Shown here piece by piece: positions 1-10,512 of a DNA stretch of 64,000 nt. The stretch's first letter is position 1. Every line of letters starts with the position of its first letter. The stretch covers positions 40,721,795 through 40,785,794 of the forward strand of contig NC_092670.1 in assembly GCF_964355755.1 (NCBI RefSeq), read 5' to 3'. The DNA comes from Antedon mediterranea. Its lineage: Eukaryota; Echinodermata; Crinoidea; Comatulida; Antedonidae. The position numbers and the translations under genes are program-made. Under the pieces are notes generated by a model. The model was not told where the DNA came from and did no database searches. It saw only the letters and a list, made by a program, of their open reading frames with translations.

Positions 1-1
1 C

Positions 2-1750
2 TACAGAACATCCGAGCACAAGTCTACGAAATGTGACCCATTCTCATTAGTTTACGGTAGAAAGGCTGTGTTGCCTGTAGAATTACGTATTCCCATCGTT
101 TCGTCTAATAAAGATGACATATCCGGAACTGTTCCTTTAAAAATAAGAGTGGACGCTTTTTTGAAACTCAAAGATTCAAGGAGAAAGGCATCAGAAAATA
201 TCAAAAAAGCACAGAAAAAGCAAAAACATTATCATGATGCTGGTGTTAAAAGCAACACGTACTATGCAGGAGATCAAGTGCTCTTGCAGAATTCCAGAAA
301 TTTGTCAAGAAAGGGAGGCAAACTTAATGCTCGATGGACTGGTCCATATATTATAGAAAAAGTCCTCACTCACAATACATATCGACTAAAAGGAAGAAGG
401 GCTATTGTTAACGGAAACAAGATCAGACATTACAAGTCCGATAAAACAACCTCTTTGAACTGTCCATCATCAAGCACTAAACAGAAATGTAATACCAATG
501 ATAAGCATCTCCCTCCAAAGAAACGAAAGCGAACGCCAGACATCCCACCTGAAGTAACGCACCATGATAACATACCTACATCCAAGAATGGTGATATCAC
601 ACCGGATGATCACATTATTAACATACCTACATCCAAGAATGTTGATGATAACGATAACAGACCTACATCCAAGAATTATGATATCACACCGGATGATCAC
701 ATTAACATACCTACATCCAAGAACGATGATATCACACTGGATAATCACGATAACATACCTACATTAGACAATGATAATGTCGCACCGGATGATGACCATG
801 ACAACAGTAGGCCTGTATCTGATAGTGATGTGGTATACCTCAACACGAAAACTTCAAGAAAGTTATTCTTTCCTGTCGATGCCAATTGGCAGCTTGAAAA
901 GGCAGCACCATTTGGTATCAATGTCAAAAATTTTCACAAAACTCACTTAAAATGTGAAATGGACAAGGCAGCCAGGCCTACTAAAGTTGTTAATATGAGA
1001 GGGGACGGCAACTGTCTTTTTAGGGCTTTGAGTTATATTCTCTTTGGTGTCCAGAACTACCATGTAGTTGTACGGGATTACATACTAAACTATATGTCCA
1101 TGAACAAAAACCTATTTGAAAAAATTGAATCCAGATCATTTGAACGATACGTGGAAGACACGAGAATGGGGGAATATGGGACATGGGGTTCGGACATCGA
1201 AATCATGGCATTTGCGACCATGTCAAATACGAATGTTTATGTTTACAGTAAATATGGAAGAAGGAAAGGGCTTCCACATTATGAATGGTTGAAATATGCA
1301 CCAATAAGTAATCAGTTTGGTGATTTAGTATCTGAAAGAAACATCTACCTATCAAACTTATGTGCACACTTTGAGCCTGTCCTGGATGTAGACAAGAAAA
1401 CTTATGACGCTGAATTAAAATACACTCGTACACCATACGCACCAATCAAAAACCACCTTGCACGGAAATACTGGGATATTGTATCCGATGTGACCCTCAA
1501 TGCTGCTCTGGTAGATAATTACGAAGATGAAGCGGTAATGCGTTCCGAAGGCATTATGGACGTTATATACGTATCTGAATTCACGGACACACATTATGAC
1601 ATTGAAGCAGTCAACCATCTAAAAGATGATATCGATCCAAATATATTCAATTTGCTTTGTGACATGGAACATTTCCCGGAAAGGATTCATCAGAGCAACA
1701 ATGAAGTACCTGGACAATTATATGTTGATTCATACAACGTCACTCTTTAA
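2..1750 (+). CDS. Ty3/gypsy-type retroelement Pol C-terminus fused to an OTU cysteine protease (5' partial)
   Basis: The frame is open from base 2, so the N-terminal part lies off the window. The first ATG is at 68; residue numbers below count from it. The start (YGRKAVLPVE and following) and the segment ending in RWTGPYIIEKV, with GPY at residues 92-94, are typical of the C-terminal GPY/F region of gypsy integrases. Next come a basic nuclear-localisation-like stretch (PPKKRKR, residues 149-155) and a degenerate in-frame repeat based on IPTSKN-DITPDDH (nt 560-780). Residues about 305-436 form an OTU domain: GDGNC supplies Asp313 and Cys316, and the distal AHFEPV supplies His434, so the catalytic residues look intact. 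OTU proteases cleave ubiquitin or ubiquitin-like conjugates. About 120 further residues of unknown function precede the TAA. No reverse transcriptase or RNase H is visible because the upstream part is missing. The family call is secure; expression and autonomy of the element are unknown. Confidence 0.88.
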   Translation, partial: YRTSEHKSTKCDPFSLVYGRKAVLPVELRIPIVSSNKDDISGTVPLKIRVDAFLKLKDSRRKASENIKKAQKKQKHYHDAGVKSNTYYAGDQVLLQNSRNLSRKGGKLNARWTGPYIIEKVLTHNTYRLKGRRAIVNGNKIRHYKSDKTTSLNCPSSSTKQKCNTNDKHLPPKKRKRTPDIPPEVTHHDNIPTSKNGDITPDDHIINIPTSKNVDDNDNRPTSKNYDITPDDHINIPTSKNDDITLDNHDNIPTLDNDNVAPDDDHDNSRPVSDSDVVYLNTKTSRKLFFPVDANWQLEKAAPFGINVKNFHKTHLKCEMDKAARPTKVVNMRGDGNCLFRALSYILFGVQNYHVVVRDYILNYMSMNKNLFEKIESRSFERYVEDTRMGEYGTWGSDIEIMAFATMSNTNVYVYSKYGRRKGLPHYEWLKYAPISNQFGDLVSERNIYLSNLCAHFEPVLDVDKKTYDAELKYTRTPYAPIKNHLARKYWDIVSDVTLNAALVDNYEDEAVMRSEGIMDVIYVSEFTDTHYDIEAVNHLKDDIDPNIFNLLCDMEHFPERIHQSNNEVPGQLYVDSYNVTL

Positions 1751-2809
1751 CTGTAGGCCTACCTATGACCGGTAATCTCAACATACACAGAAGCATTAAA
1801 TGGTGAAAAGGGTATTTGTTTACCTTATAGAGGTAAGTTTCGTTAATGCTTTGATTTTTTACAGGTGCTTCCGTCAAGAGGAGATTGTCGGCTTTGTCTG
1901 AAACTCATCGACGAAGAAATACCAATTGCATTTGTCGGACCAGAAAGAAGAACATAGATTCACCACAGCGGCTAATTAAAGCGTCACCATCTTTCATTGA
2001 ATCAACGGAAGACGAATATCTGAGCATAAGTACGTCAAAGGCTCAAGGGGTCTAATGGCAGGTAACAACAGATCAAATACAGTGTGTCCAGTGTAAACAT
2101 GCAATGATGTGTCATGCGCCCTGCTTTGATCGCTACAAGGATTAAAAAATTAATTAAAAAGCAGATTGTATAAAAGAATAACGCGACTAAAGGTCCGGTA
2201 AGGTAAAAGTACGTGAATTAGATTGTAACTAGTGTTTATTTTTATTGTATTTTTATGTTTAAAAAACTTTTTCATATTTACAACTCATATGATTCTGTTT
2301 CATAATGTTATGCAATTTTCTTCTATAATATGTTTTCTTTGGTCAAAGGGGCACATACAAACGTGCAACCTACCCTCGCTATGATCATCAACCTTGACGT
2401 GGTAGCGAGGCTTGCGTGCTTCCAATGTATTGGTAGCCAGACCAATGATGATCAATAACAAAGTAAAATAAATACAAACACACTTACTGAAACAAGTTTT
2501 AATAGCAATAAATAAATAAATAAATAAATATTTTTCTGTAACTATTGTTCATTATTATTACACTATTATTATTTTATCCTGTTAATATAAGTAATGATCA
2601 ATGATATATAATTTATGTTTACAAAACTCGTTCATATTTACAACTCATTCTGACAAGATAACAACATTTAATATTTTTGTAATTCACAATTCATACATTT
2701 ATTTGTAATGTATTCATGAATTTGCTTTTCCTTCATCCAATCTACATAGTAGATATATGAAACTATTGTTCTAACCACGTGACTATGTAGCATAGAACAT
2801 TAATTCTAA
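1751..2809. other. Retroelement 3' flank, no gene seen
   Basis: No convincing coding exon. A pair of imperfect direct repeats about 360 bases apart (around 2253-2285 and 2615-2648, both ending in catatttacaactcat) could be remnants of terminal repeats of the upstream element, but neither boundary nor target duplication is clear. A (TAAA)n run lies at about 2505-2530. Confidence 0.4.
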
Positions 2810-2890
2810 ACCGCCCGGTAATATACTGAAATTTAATTAATTAATTTGAAACGATAAAGATGAGGAAATCTGTGAGAATGAGTTAAAGTC

Positions 2891-2961
2891 GCCCCAACCG
2901 AGACTCGAACTCGGACCGCCTGCTTGATATGCAGATGTCCTAACCGTTAGACCACTGGGGC
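2891..2961 (-). tRNA. tRNA-like sequence, anticodon ATC (likely SINE head or tRNA pseudogene)
   Basis: The minus strand folds into a full cloverleaf: acceptor GCCCCAG paired with TTGGGGC, D stem GTCT/GGAC, anticodon stem CTGC/GCAG with loop ATATCAA, and T stem CCGAG/CTCGG with loop TTCGAGT. The anticodon reads ATC, formally for the Asp codon GAT, which is not normally decoded by an A34 tRNA; eukaryotic Asp tRNAs use GTC. The A and B box promoters are well kept. A working tRNA is possible but a SINE head is more likely. Confidence 0.5.
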
Positions 2962-3156
2962 TTTCACGGTTCGAACTCGATTGGATAGCGACTCTTTAAC
3001 ATTCTCGGCGTGGTACGGCGGAACAGCACTAGTCCTCAGTTGTAAACACAACAGGCATAGAAATAAATTCCAAACCGCCCGGTGATACACTGAAAATGAT
3101 TTAATTAATTTTTGAAACGATAAAGATGAGGAAATCTGAGAGAATGAGAAAAAGTC

Positions 3157-3227
3157 GCCCCAACCGAGGCTCGAACTCGGACCGTCGGCTTGATATGCAG
3201 TTGCCCTAACCATTAGACCACTGGGGC
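3157..3227 (-). pseudogene. Second tRNA-like copy with damaged anticodon stem
   Basis: Same cloverleaf as the copy about 266 bases away, with the same ATATCAA loop, but the anticodon stem (ACTGC against GCCGA) has mismatches. A run of five T follows on the minus strand, which could end Pol III transcription. Part of the same SINE-like unit. Confidence 0.6.
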
Positions 3228-3300
3228 TTTCATGGTATTGTTCTTTAACTCGACCGGATAACGACCCTTTAACATTCTCGGCGTGGTACGGTTGGAACAC

Positions 3301-3301
3301 A

Positions 3302-3333
<32 letters not shown>
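3301..3333. repeat. (TA)n microsatellite
   Basis: A run of about 15 TA dinucleotides next to the SINE-like pair and the palindrome. Confidence 0.9.
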
Positions 3334-3336
<3 letters not shown>

Positions 3337-3337
3337 C

Positions 3338-3446
3338 AGTAACAAGTGTACATTATTGTAAATATAACAAATACATATATATTATATATATATATATATA
3401 TATGTATATGTATTTGTTATATTTACAATAATGTACACTTGTTACT
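3338..3446. repeat. 109-bp near-perfect palindrome (foldback element)
   Basis: The left arm starts agtaacaagtgtacatt and is mirrored by the right arm ending aatgtacacttgttact. The arms are more than 40 bases each and meet in a TA-rich centre. This is the structure of a foldback MITE inserted next to a TA repeat, or of an extruding palindrome. Confidence 0.85.
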
Positions 3447-4189
3447 GAACTATGGAGTATTTTTTTTTTCCGAAATAAAAGAAGAATGAATGAATGAATT
3501 TATTTTCAATCTTTCTACATAACAACAAATATATAGTATAACAGGGGAGTAGCGGAAAAGCAAAAGTAAAGTAAATTTGAACCAGCCAAACATGTATGAA
3601 ACATTATCCAGTAAGCACATTTTATAAGAAGCTTTTGTTTATTAAAATGGGTTTCTCTGAAATTCCAGAAGTTTATTAAACATTGAAAATAACACAATCG
3701 CCTTTAAACAAAATGCTGTTCAAAAAAAGAATCGGTTGAAGCAAGCGTTCTTATAACATCCGATAAAATGAAGGTTCAATAAAGTAGCCCTATTAACAAA
3801 TGTATGAGGTCTCAGGCCTATCCCATATTAATTATTTTTATAGATACATTAATTTTAAGATTCCAGATACCGAATTGTTGTTTTTTTACATAACAAGTCA
3901 TTTTTTCTTTGAATATAAATTCTGATTTAAGGACAAAATACTAAAATAAATACTTACACCAAAGGTGCATAAAAACGTGTTGATGTGGCGCTATATCGAT
4001 GTCATTATCTTTGCATTCACCCTAGACGCACATAGTGTGACACCCCTACCATATTCTCGATGTGACGATCAATGTACCAATTAACATAATACTTCAGTAA
4101 AACTGATTATGTTTTTTCAAGAGATCAGCTATATCGTGTTGATTATAAAAAGGTGCAACTTTTAATTGATTGGGGATTAAACAAGTAAA
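3447..4189. other. Non-coding spacer
   Basis: AT-rich sequence without coding exons, RNA genes or clear repeats that I could recognise; a short (GAAT)n run lies near 3480-3500. Confidence 0.5.
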
Positions 4190-6905
4190 CTATTTATTCT
4201 TCTTGTCTTTACTCGTACAAAATAATATAACGGTCGCTAATTGGAAGTGTTTTAAAGTAAAGTGATCTTTCATTGGAAGAGGACCAGTACAATTACTTGT
4301 TTTTTATCACATGAATAAAATCTATTTATTCTTCTTGTCTGTACTCATACAAAATAATATAACGGTCGCTAAATGGAAGTGTCTTACAGTAAAGTGACCT
4401 TTAATTGGAAGAGGACCAGTACAATTACTTATTTTTTATCACATGATTAAAATCTATTTATTCTTCTTGTCTGTACTCATACAAAATAATATAACGGTCG
4501 CTAATTGGAAGTGTCTTAAAGTAAAGTGATCTTTAATTGGAAGAGGACCAGTACAATTACTTGTTTTTTATCACATGATTAAAATCTATTTATTCTTCTT
4601 GTCTGTACTCATACAAAATAATATAACGGTCGCTAAATGGAAGTGTCTTACAGTAAAGTGACCTTTAATTGGAAGAGGACCAGTACAATTACTTATTTTT
4701 TATCACATGATTAAAATCTATTTATTCTTCTTGTCTGTACTCATACAAAATAATATAACGGTCGCTAATTGGAAGTGTCTTAAAGTAAAGTGATCTTTAA
4801 TTGGAAGAGGACCAGTACAATTACTTGTTTTTTATCACATGATTAAAATCTATTTATTCTTCTTGTCTGTACTCATACAAAATAATATAACGGTCGCTAA
4901 TTGGAAGTGTCTTAAAGTAAAGTGATCTTTCATTGGAAGAGGACCAGTACAATTACTTGTTTTTTATCACATGATTAAAATCTATTTATTCTTCTAATTG
5001 TCTGTACTCATACAAAATAATATAACGGTCGCTAATTGGAGGTGTCTTACAGTAAAGTGACCTTTAATTGGAAGAGGACCAGTACAATTACTTATTTTAT
5101 ATCACATGATTATAAACTATTTATGCTTCTTGTTTTTATTCATAAAAAATAATATAACGGTCGCTAATTGGAAGTGTCTTAAAGTAAAGTGATCTTTCAT
5201 TGGAAGAGGACCAGTACAATTACTTGTTTTTTATCACATGATTAAAATCTATTTATTCTTCTTGTCTGTACTCATACAAAGTAATATAACGGTCGCTAAT
5301 TGGAAGTGTCTTACAGTAAAGTGACCTTTAATTGGAAGAGTACCCGTACAATTACTTATTTTATATCACATGATTATAAACTATTTATTATTCTTGTCTT
5401 TATTCATACAAAATAATATAACGGTCGCTAAATGGAAGTTTCTTGAAGTAAAGTGACCTTTAATTGGAAGAGGACCAGTACAATTACTTATTTTTTATCA
5501 CCTGATTAAAATCTATTTATTATTCTTGTCTGTACTCATACAAAATAATATAACGGTCGCTAATTGGAAGTGTCTTAAAGTAAAGTGATCTTTAATTGGA
5601 AGAGGACCAGTACAATTACTTGTTTTTTTATCACATGATTAAAATCTATTTATTCTTATTGTCTGTACTCATACAAAATAATATAACGGTCGCTAAATGG
5701 AAGTGTCTTAAAGTAAAGTGATCTTTCATTGGAAGAGGACCAGTACAATTACTTGTTTTTTATTACATGATTAAAATCTATTTATTCTTCTAATTGTCTG
5801 TACTCATACAAAATAATATAACGGTCGCTAATTGGAAGTGTCTTAAAGTAAAGTGATCTTTAATTGGAAGAAGACCAGTACAATTACTTATTTTATATCA
5901 CATGATTATAAACTATTTATGCTTCATGTTTTTATTCATAAAAAATAATATAACGGTCGCTAATTGGAAGTGTCTTAAAGTAAAGTGATCTTTCATTGGA
6001 AGAGGACCAGTACAATTACTTGTTTTTTATCACATGATTAAAATCTATTTATTCTTCTTGTCTGTACTCATACAAAATAATATAACGGTCGCTAATTGGA
6101 AGTGTCTTACAGTAAAGTGACCTTTAATTGGAAGAGGACCAGTACAATTACTTGTTTTTTATCACATGATTAAAATCTATTTATTCTTCTTGTCTGTACT
6201 CATACAAAACAATATAACGGTCGCTAATTGGAAGTGTCTTAAAGTAAAGTGATCTTTAATTGAAAGAGGACCAGTACAATTACTTGTTTTTTTGTCATAT
6301 GATTAAAATCTATTTATTATTCTTGCCTTTATTCATACAAAATAATATAACGGTCGCTAATTGGAAGTGTTTAAATTAAAGTGATCTTTAATTGGAAGAG
6401 GACCAGTACAATTACTTGTTTTTTATCACATGATTAAAATCTATTTATTCTTCTTGTTTCTATTCATACAAAACAATAATAACGGTCGCTAATTGGAAGT
6501 GTTTAAATTTAAGTGATCTTTAATTGGAAGAGGACCAGTACAATTACTTGTTTTTTATCACATGATTATAAACTATTTATTATTCTTGTCTTTACTCATA
6601 CAAAATAATAAAACGGTCGCTAATTGGAAGTGTTTAATTTTAAGTGATCTTTAATTGGAAGAGGACCAGTACAATTACTTGTTTTTTGTCACATGATTAA
6701 AAACTATTATTACTCTTGTCTTTACTCATACAAAACAATAAAAATGGTCGCTAATTGGAAGTGTCTAAACTAAAGTGTTCTTTAATTGGAAGAGGACCAG
6801 TATAATTACTTGTTTTTATTACATGATTATTATTATATTGTTATTTATTCTTCTTGTCTTTATTCATACCAAATAATATAATGGTCGCTAATTGGAGGTG
6901 TTTTA
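4190..6905. repeat. 132-bp satellite array, about 20 copies
   Basis: The phrase tctatttattcttcttgtc recurs at 4321, 4453, 4585 and so on, a 132-bp period. Each unit contains ataatataacggtcgctaa and gaagaggaccagtacaatta. Two unit types, A (cttaaagtaaagtgatc) and B (cttacagtaaagtgacc), often alternate in the first half. A variant carrying cttctaattgtctg recurs at 4993 and 5788, 795 bases apart, which suggests a six-unit block duplication. Copies degrade toward the right end (6300-6905). Confidence 0.95.
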
Positions 6906-8063
6906 AGCCAAGTTATCTTTGAAAAATAAAAACTAGTTTGGCATTATTAACAAATAGTGGTCGTTAAAAAAAGACAAGTGCATGCGCAATCACGATCAAA
7001 ACCTGAATCTCAAATCTCAACCACGGACGGTATTCAATCCAAGGGTCAGACATTATTAAACGCGCCGGACAGCATTAAATTGTTGGAAAACGCCCGCGAA
7101 CCCGTTGAAACATGCAATTGGACACTATCCAATGCTGAAAAGTGTCCACCCGGACACTTTTGAATGATGGACACATTTCAATCTTACACCGGCGCGCCCA
7201 ATGTACGCCCACGCAGTTACAATGCTTGCTTCCTCTATTCCAATGATTTATGACATTAGGGGTCACAAAGTTTTCCAAGCGTAACTTTATATGGGATCCC
7301 ATTGAACGCTACGACCTCGTAATCCTTTCTATTTAATCACAAAGCGAGTCACACTGGGGATTTTGTTGTCCTAACAACACCAACACAAAAGGGTTTGGTA
7401 TCAATATACAACTTAGCACACTGTGTTTGTGTGTGGGTATCAGCACCGTCATCAGGAAACGAAGTTAAAGTTTTGTAATATCAAGAAAATAAACCAATTT
7501 TACCTTGGAATTTTAAGGCATATACAACAATTACAGTCTTTGAGGAGGATACGGCAGTCACAAGAGAAGAATTCGACGACCCAGACGTTGGTATGTGACT
7601 CAACTCAACTAGAGAAAGGTAAAGTGTATATAACTTACCCATGTTGGGACCCGTTGTGAGTAGGCCCTATAGTAGGATTGTCCATAGATGATTCCTCCAT
7701 AAATCAAGTCATGTTCAAGTATGTTTCAAATCAGAACATTCTTCATAAGCGTATATATATTAAACGCGTACGTGTTTCCATCATGGAGATGGTCCTAATT
7801 TTAGCGTAAACGTATAATCACATTAGGCTTCACGTATACGCAATCAAATGTTGAATTGTCCTTCTGAAACAAAAATAAGCCGTCTAGTATAAAGATATTA
7901 TATATAGGCCAATATTATTATTTTTTTATTTAAACAAATAATCAATGAATCATGTCTACGCCTATATTGATAACCGGTTGCATGAAACAAAAACTATATT
8001 CTTTCACACAAATTCCATTTTCTAGCTACAAGATCTCTGTTCAAACAAAGAAATGGAATATTT
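6906..8063. other. Upstream region of the 8-10 kb gene
   Basis: No coding exon is convincing here. A possible 5' UTR exon ends near 7590 at a GGTATG donor-like site, and an acceptor-like ttttctag lies at about 8018-8025, just upstream of the chosen ATG. Short open frames at 6957, 7423 and 7952 lack coding character. Confidence 0.4.
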
Positions 8064-10456
8064 ATGACTGGACTCAACGAACCACCAATGGCAGAATCCA
8101 AGAAACCATTTTATCAGGACAAAGCTGGACAATATGCAAGCCATTCTGTTGACTTTAAGTCTCAAAACGAATTTAAAGCTAATTCTAAGCTATGCTTAAC
8201 ACGCAGTGAAAAATATAATATACAAAAACCTGAAATAAATCGAGATATCTGGCAACGAAAACCTCCAGATTTCAGACCTCAAACTTATCGTCCAAAACCA
8301 CCAAAAAGGAACACAAGGCTAAGCATGCAACCCTGGAAGTATGGCACGTTTCCTGGGACAAATAAACCTCAACAAACCACGGTAGAGAGTTACGAATTGA
8401 AGCTTCCAAAACTATTGCAACCAGAACGTCCGAAAAGTGGTCAGTTAATCAATACATTTAAAATAATAGATTCGAATGAATCAAAGAAATTGTTCGTAAA
8501 AGAAGGAATGCATCTAAAAGGAACATACAAGATGCCAGAAAAGCATGACTTCCGAGCAGTAAGTACTTACTTAGTTCCTAACAATTAAACACCAGGGGCG
8601 GATTGCTATAAGCGGTCTATAACCGGTCTTAGCGCTTAGCCGGCTATAATTCGTGACGTAGCAAGTAGTCTATTAGTCTAGTATATTATAGACCATTGCA
8701 TGCTATACCGCGGTCTAACCTGTAAACGGTCTTTAAAATTAAAGCCTACTCGAAGGAGTCTTAAAACAGTCTTAAACCTCTCTTTTTGTTGCTTTTACGT
8801 ATTATTTATCGTCAAAGACAACCAATTGAACGAGTTTTAAGTGTTAAATCAAATAATAACGGTGATTTTATTGTTATATAGGCCTAGAATGGATTTTCTC
8901 GCGTAGAAATGTACGTACTGTTATGATTGTGAATTGAACAAGCATGACGAACATTACCTTATTTGGTATTCTACGCGCAAAGTACGCCCTCAATTTGTTA
9001 CTTTACGCGGTCTTATCTAAGACTGGTTTATAGCAATGGTCTATCAGGAGTGGCTTTAATAAGACCGTCTATCTGATAAAGCCGGCTTTAATCGGGGAGT
9101 TAAGACCATCAGTTAAGACTGTTTTATAGCAATCCACCCCTGTATACGCTTTATCGCAAATAGCGTGCGCGACGCATGGTTGGTAGGAAGGATTTGGGAG
9201 CAAACGTCACGACGCGTACGTACGTGATTTGTTGTTTGTATGTACGCGTCGCGTGACGTTTGTTCCCAAATCCTCTCCATCATTACGTGCATTGTGCAAA
9301 GATCTAGCTAGCTATTTGCGATAAACCTTTATATTATTAAAATGGGACGTGATAACTTTCAGATTCAGAATATTATTATTTAAATATAATATTTGTGGTC
9401 TTTATTTTTCAGTACCCTCCGATATCGTCATTAGGTCTGTCAGAATTCCGGACAGATACGGAAAAGGATCCTTACAATTTGAAGTTTAAGTCAGCAAATA
9501 AAGACATAAGTAAGTACTAATCAACGCAATTACTGAGTATTACTGATTCATATCATTGAACCTCTCTCTGGACACGCACCACTTTGATTAATACTTAATT
9601 TATAAACCTTTACAATTGAAATATGTTCTGTATTTTATTATCGTAGTTTACGGATTGGTGCAGCCGACATCAGAACTGTACATGGGACGACAGATGGGTC
9701 GAGACCCACTGATACAAGGTCCAAAATGGGACTCTCAACTCATCTTACCTAAAGGATCATGGCCTACCCGATCAGCGGCATATTCGGTTAGTATTTTATG
9801 CTATAAAGCTTGGTTCCCACTAGCGACGCAACACAAGGACGTAACGCAACGCAAATGAATTGACCAATCACAAGCGATGGCTTATTCGCTTGTGATTGCT
9901 AACCTGTCTATAACTTCGCTTGTCATTGGTTAAAACGCTTGCGTTGCGTTTACGTCCTTGCGTTACGTTATAGTAAGGACGTAAGCGTAACGCAAGACTG
10001 TCGCTTGCCATAGGTACGTCAACTCACTTGCGTTTCGCTTACCGTGTTGCGTTGCGTCCTAGTGTAAACCAATCTTAAGAATCAACTGTTAATTGTCTGA
10101 TCACACAGTAACTTGTATGTATATTGATTTGATAGTGCAATGCGATCAATAGTTTTACGTGATACCTTTATACGACTAAGCTAATTATTAATGGCTTGTA
10201 TTTGTAATCACGATTATACTTCATAAATCGTTTATGATACGATATAAATATTTGTTTGTGTTTGTTTTTCCAGCGTTACCGGCCAAAGAATCGATCACCA
10301 TCCGTGGCTTTGATGGATCGTATTGAAGAGTCATTGAACAGTCGGTGGTCAGAGGAAACAAGAGAAAGGGAAGCAAGAAGAAAAGAAAGGGAACAGATTG
10401 AAAAGGAAAGAAGGTTTCGGCAAGAAATACAGAAAGAAATGGCAGCGATGAGGTGA
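8064..10456 (+). CDS. Unrecognised four-exon gene, charged C-terminal coiled coil
   Basis: Exons 8064-8558, 9413-9509, 9647-9786 and 10274-10456 join in frame (phases 0, 1, 0) with good GT-AG sites, giving 304 codons and a TGA stop at 10454-10456. The start is the first ATG of the first exon; a 5' non-coding or coding exon upstream cannot be excluded. The protein is basic and proline rich in its first half (WQRKPPDFRPQTYRPKPPK), followed by short aromatic/proline blocks (YPPISSLGLSEF, GPKWDSQLILPKGSWPTRS, RYRPKNRSPSVALMDRIEE). It ends in a helical stretch rich in E, R and K (about residues 264-304) likely to form a coiled coil. There is no signal peptide or membrane segment. I do not recognise the family. 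The style of short repeated aromatic/proline motifs resembles ciliary or sperm-associated proteins, but that is only an impression. The introns contain several foldback transposons. Confidence 0.78.
8592..9142. mobile_element. Non-autonomous DNA transposon with CAGGGGYGGATTGCTATA termini
   Basis: The left end caggggcggattgctata and the right end tatagcaatccacccctg are inverted copies with one mismatch, about 550 bp apart. Inside, short phrases (taagaccg, tctataaccggtctta) recur in both orientations. The CAGGGG start is hAT-like, but I could not find a clear 8-bp target duplication. It sits in the first intron of the 8-10 kb gene. Confidence 0.8.
9146..9327. mobile_element. Foldback MITE with TTTATCGCAAATAGC termini
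   Basis: The outer arms ctttatcgcaaatagc and gctatttgcgataaa are inverted, and inner arms (ggatttgggagcaaacgtca against tgacgtttgttcccaaatcc) extend the hairpin around a centre rich in CGTACG. It lies directly beside the CAGGGG element in the same intron. Confidence 0.85.
9803..10076. mobile_element. MITE family A copy (AAGCTTGGTTCCCACTAG termini)
   Basis: The left end aagcttggttcccactag and the right end ctagtgtaaaccaatctt are inverted. The inside carries alternating runs of gcgttgcgtttacgtcc type and CCAAT-box-like gaccaatcac. The copy is longer than its relatives and looks like one element joined to a second partial one. It begins about 17 bases after the third exon of the 8-10 kb gene. 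Confidence 0.85.
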
Positions 10457-10512
10457 CACATTGAATGTGAAATCATATTTATGGTTAAACGTGATGATGC
10501 TAACTAAACGTA

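Larger units (their letters stand above)
2810..3299 (-). mobile_element. Two tandem copies of a tRNA-headed SINE-like unit
   Basis: Two copies of about 220 bp (2810-3030 and 3074-3299) share a tRNA-like block, a 3' tail containing gaaacgataaagatgagg (plus-strand reading) and a shared 5' flank (aacattctcggcgtggtacgg). On the minus strand the tRNA part comes first, as in tRNA-derived SINEs. Because upstream and downstream flanks are both duplicated, a simple tandem duplication of a tRNA locus is the alternative. Confidence 0.7.

Noticed and set aside
2891-2961. Functional tRNA-Asp gene
   Set aside because: The fold is good but the anticodon is ATC rather than the usual GTC, and the unit has a SINE-like tail and a tandem partner. 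Kept only as tRNA-like.
2947-3345. 132-codon minus-strand ORF as a protein
   Set aside because: It translates two tRNA-like units and a TA microsatellite; the apparent phrases are the usual artefact of reading tRNA-derived SINEs.
4190-6905. CRISPR or retron-like repeat array
   Set aside because: Contiguous 132-bp satellite units without spacers or associated genes.
7075-7302. Minus-strand 75-codon ORF upstream of the 8 kb gene
   Set aside because: No recognisable domain, no splice partners, and composition like the surrounding non-coding DNA.
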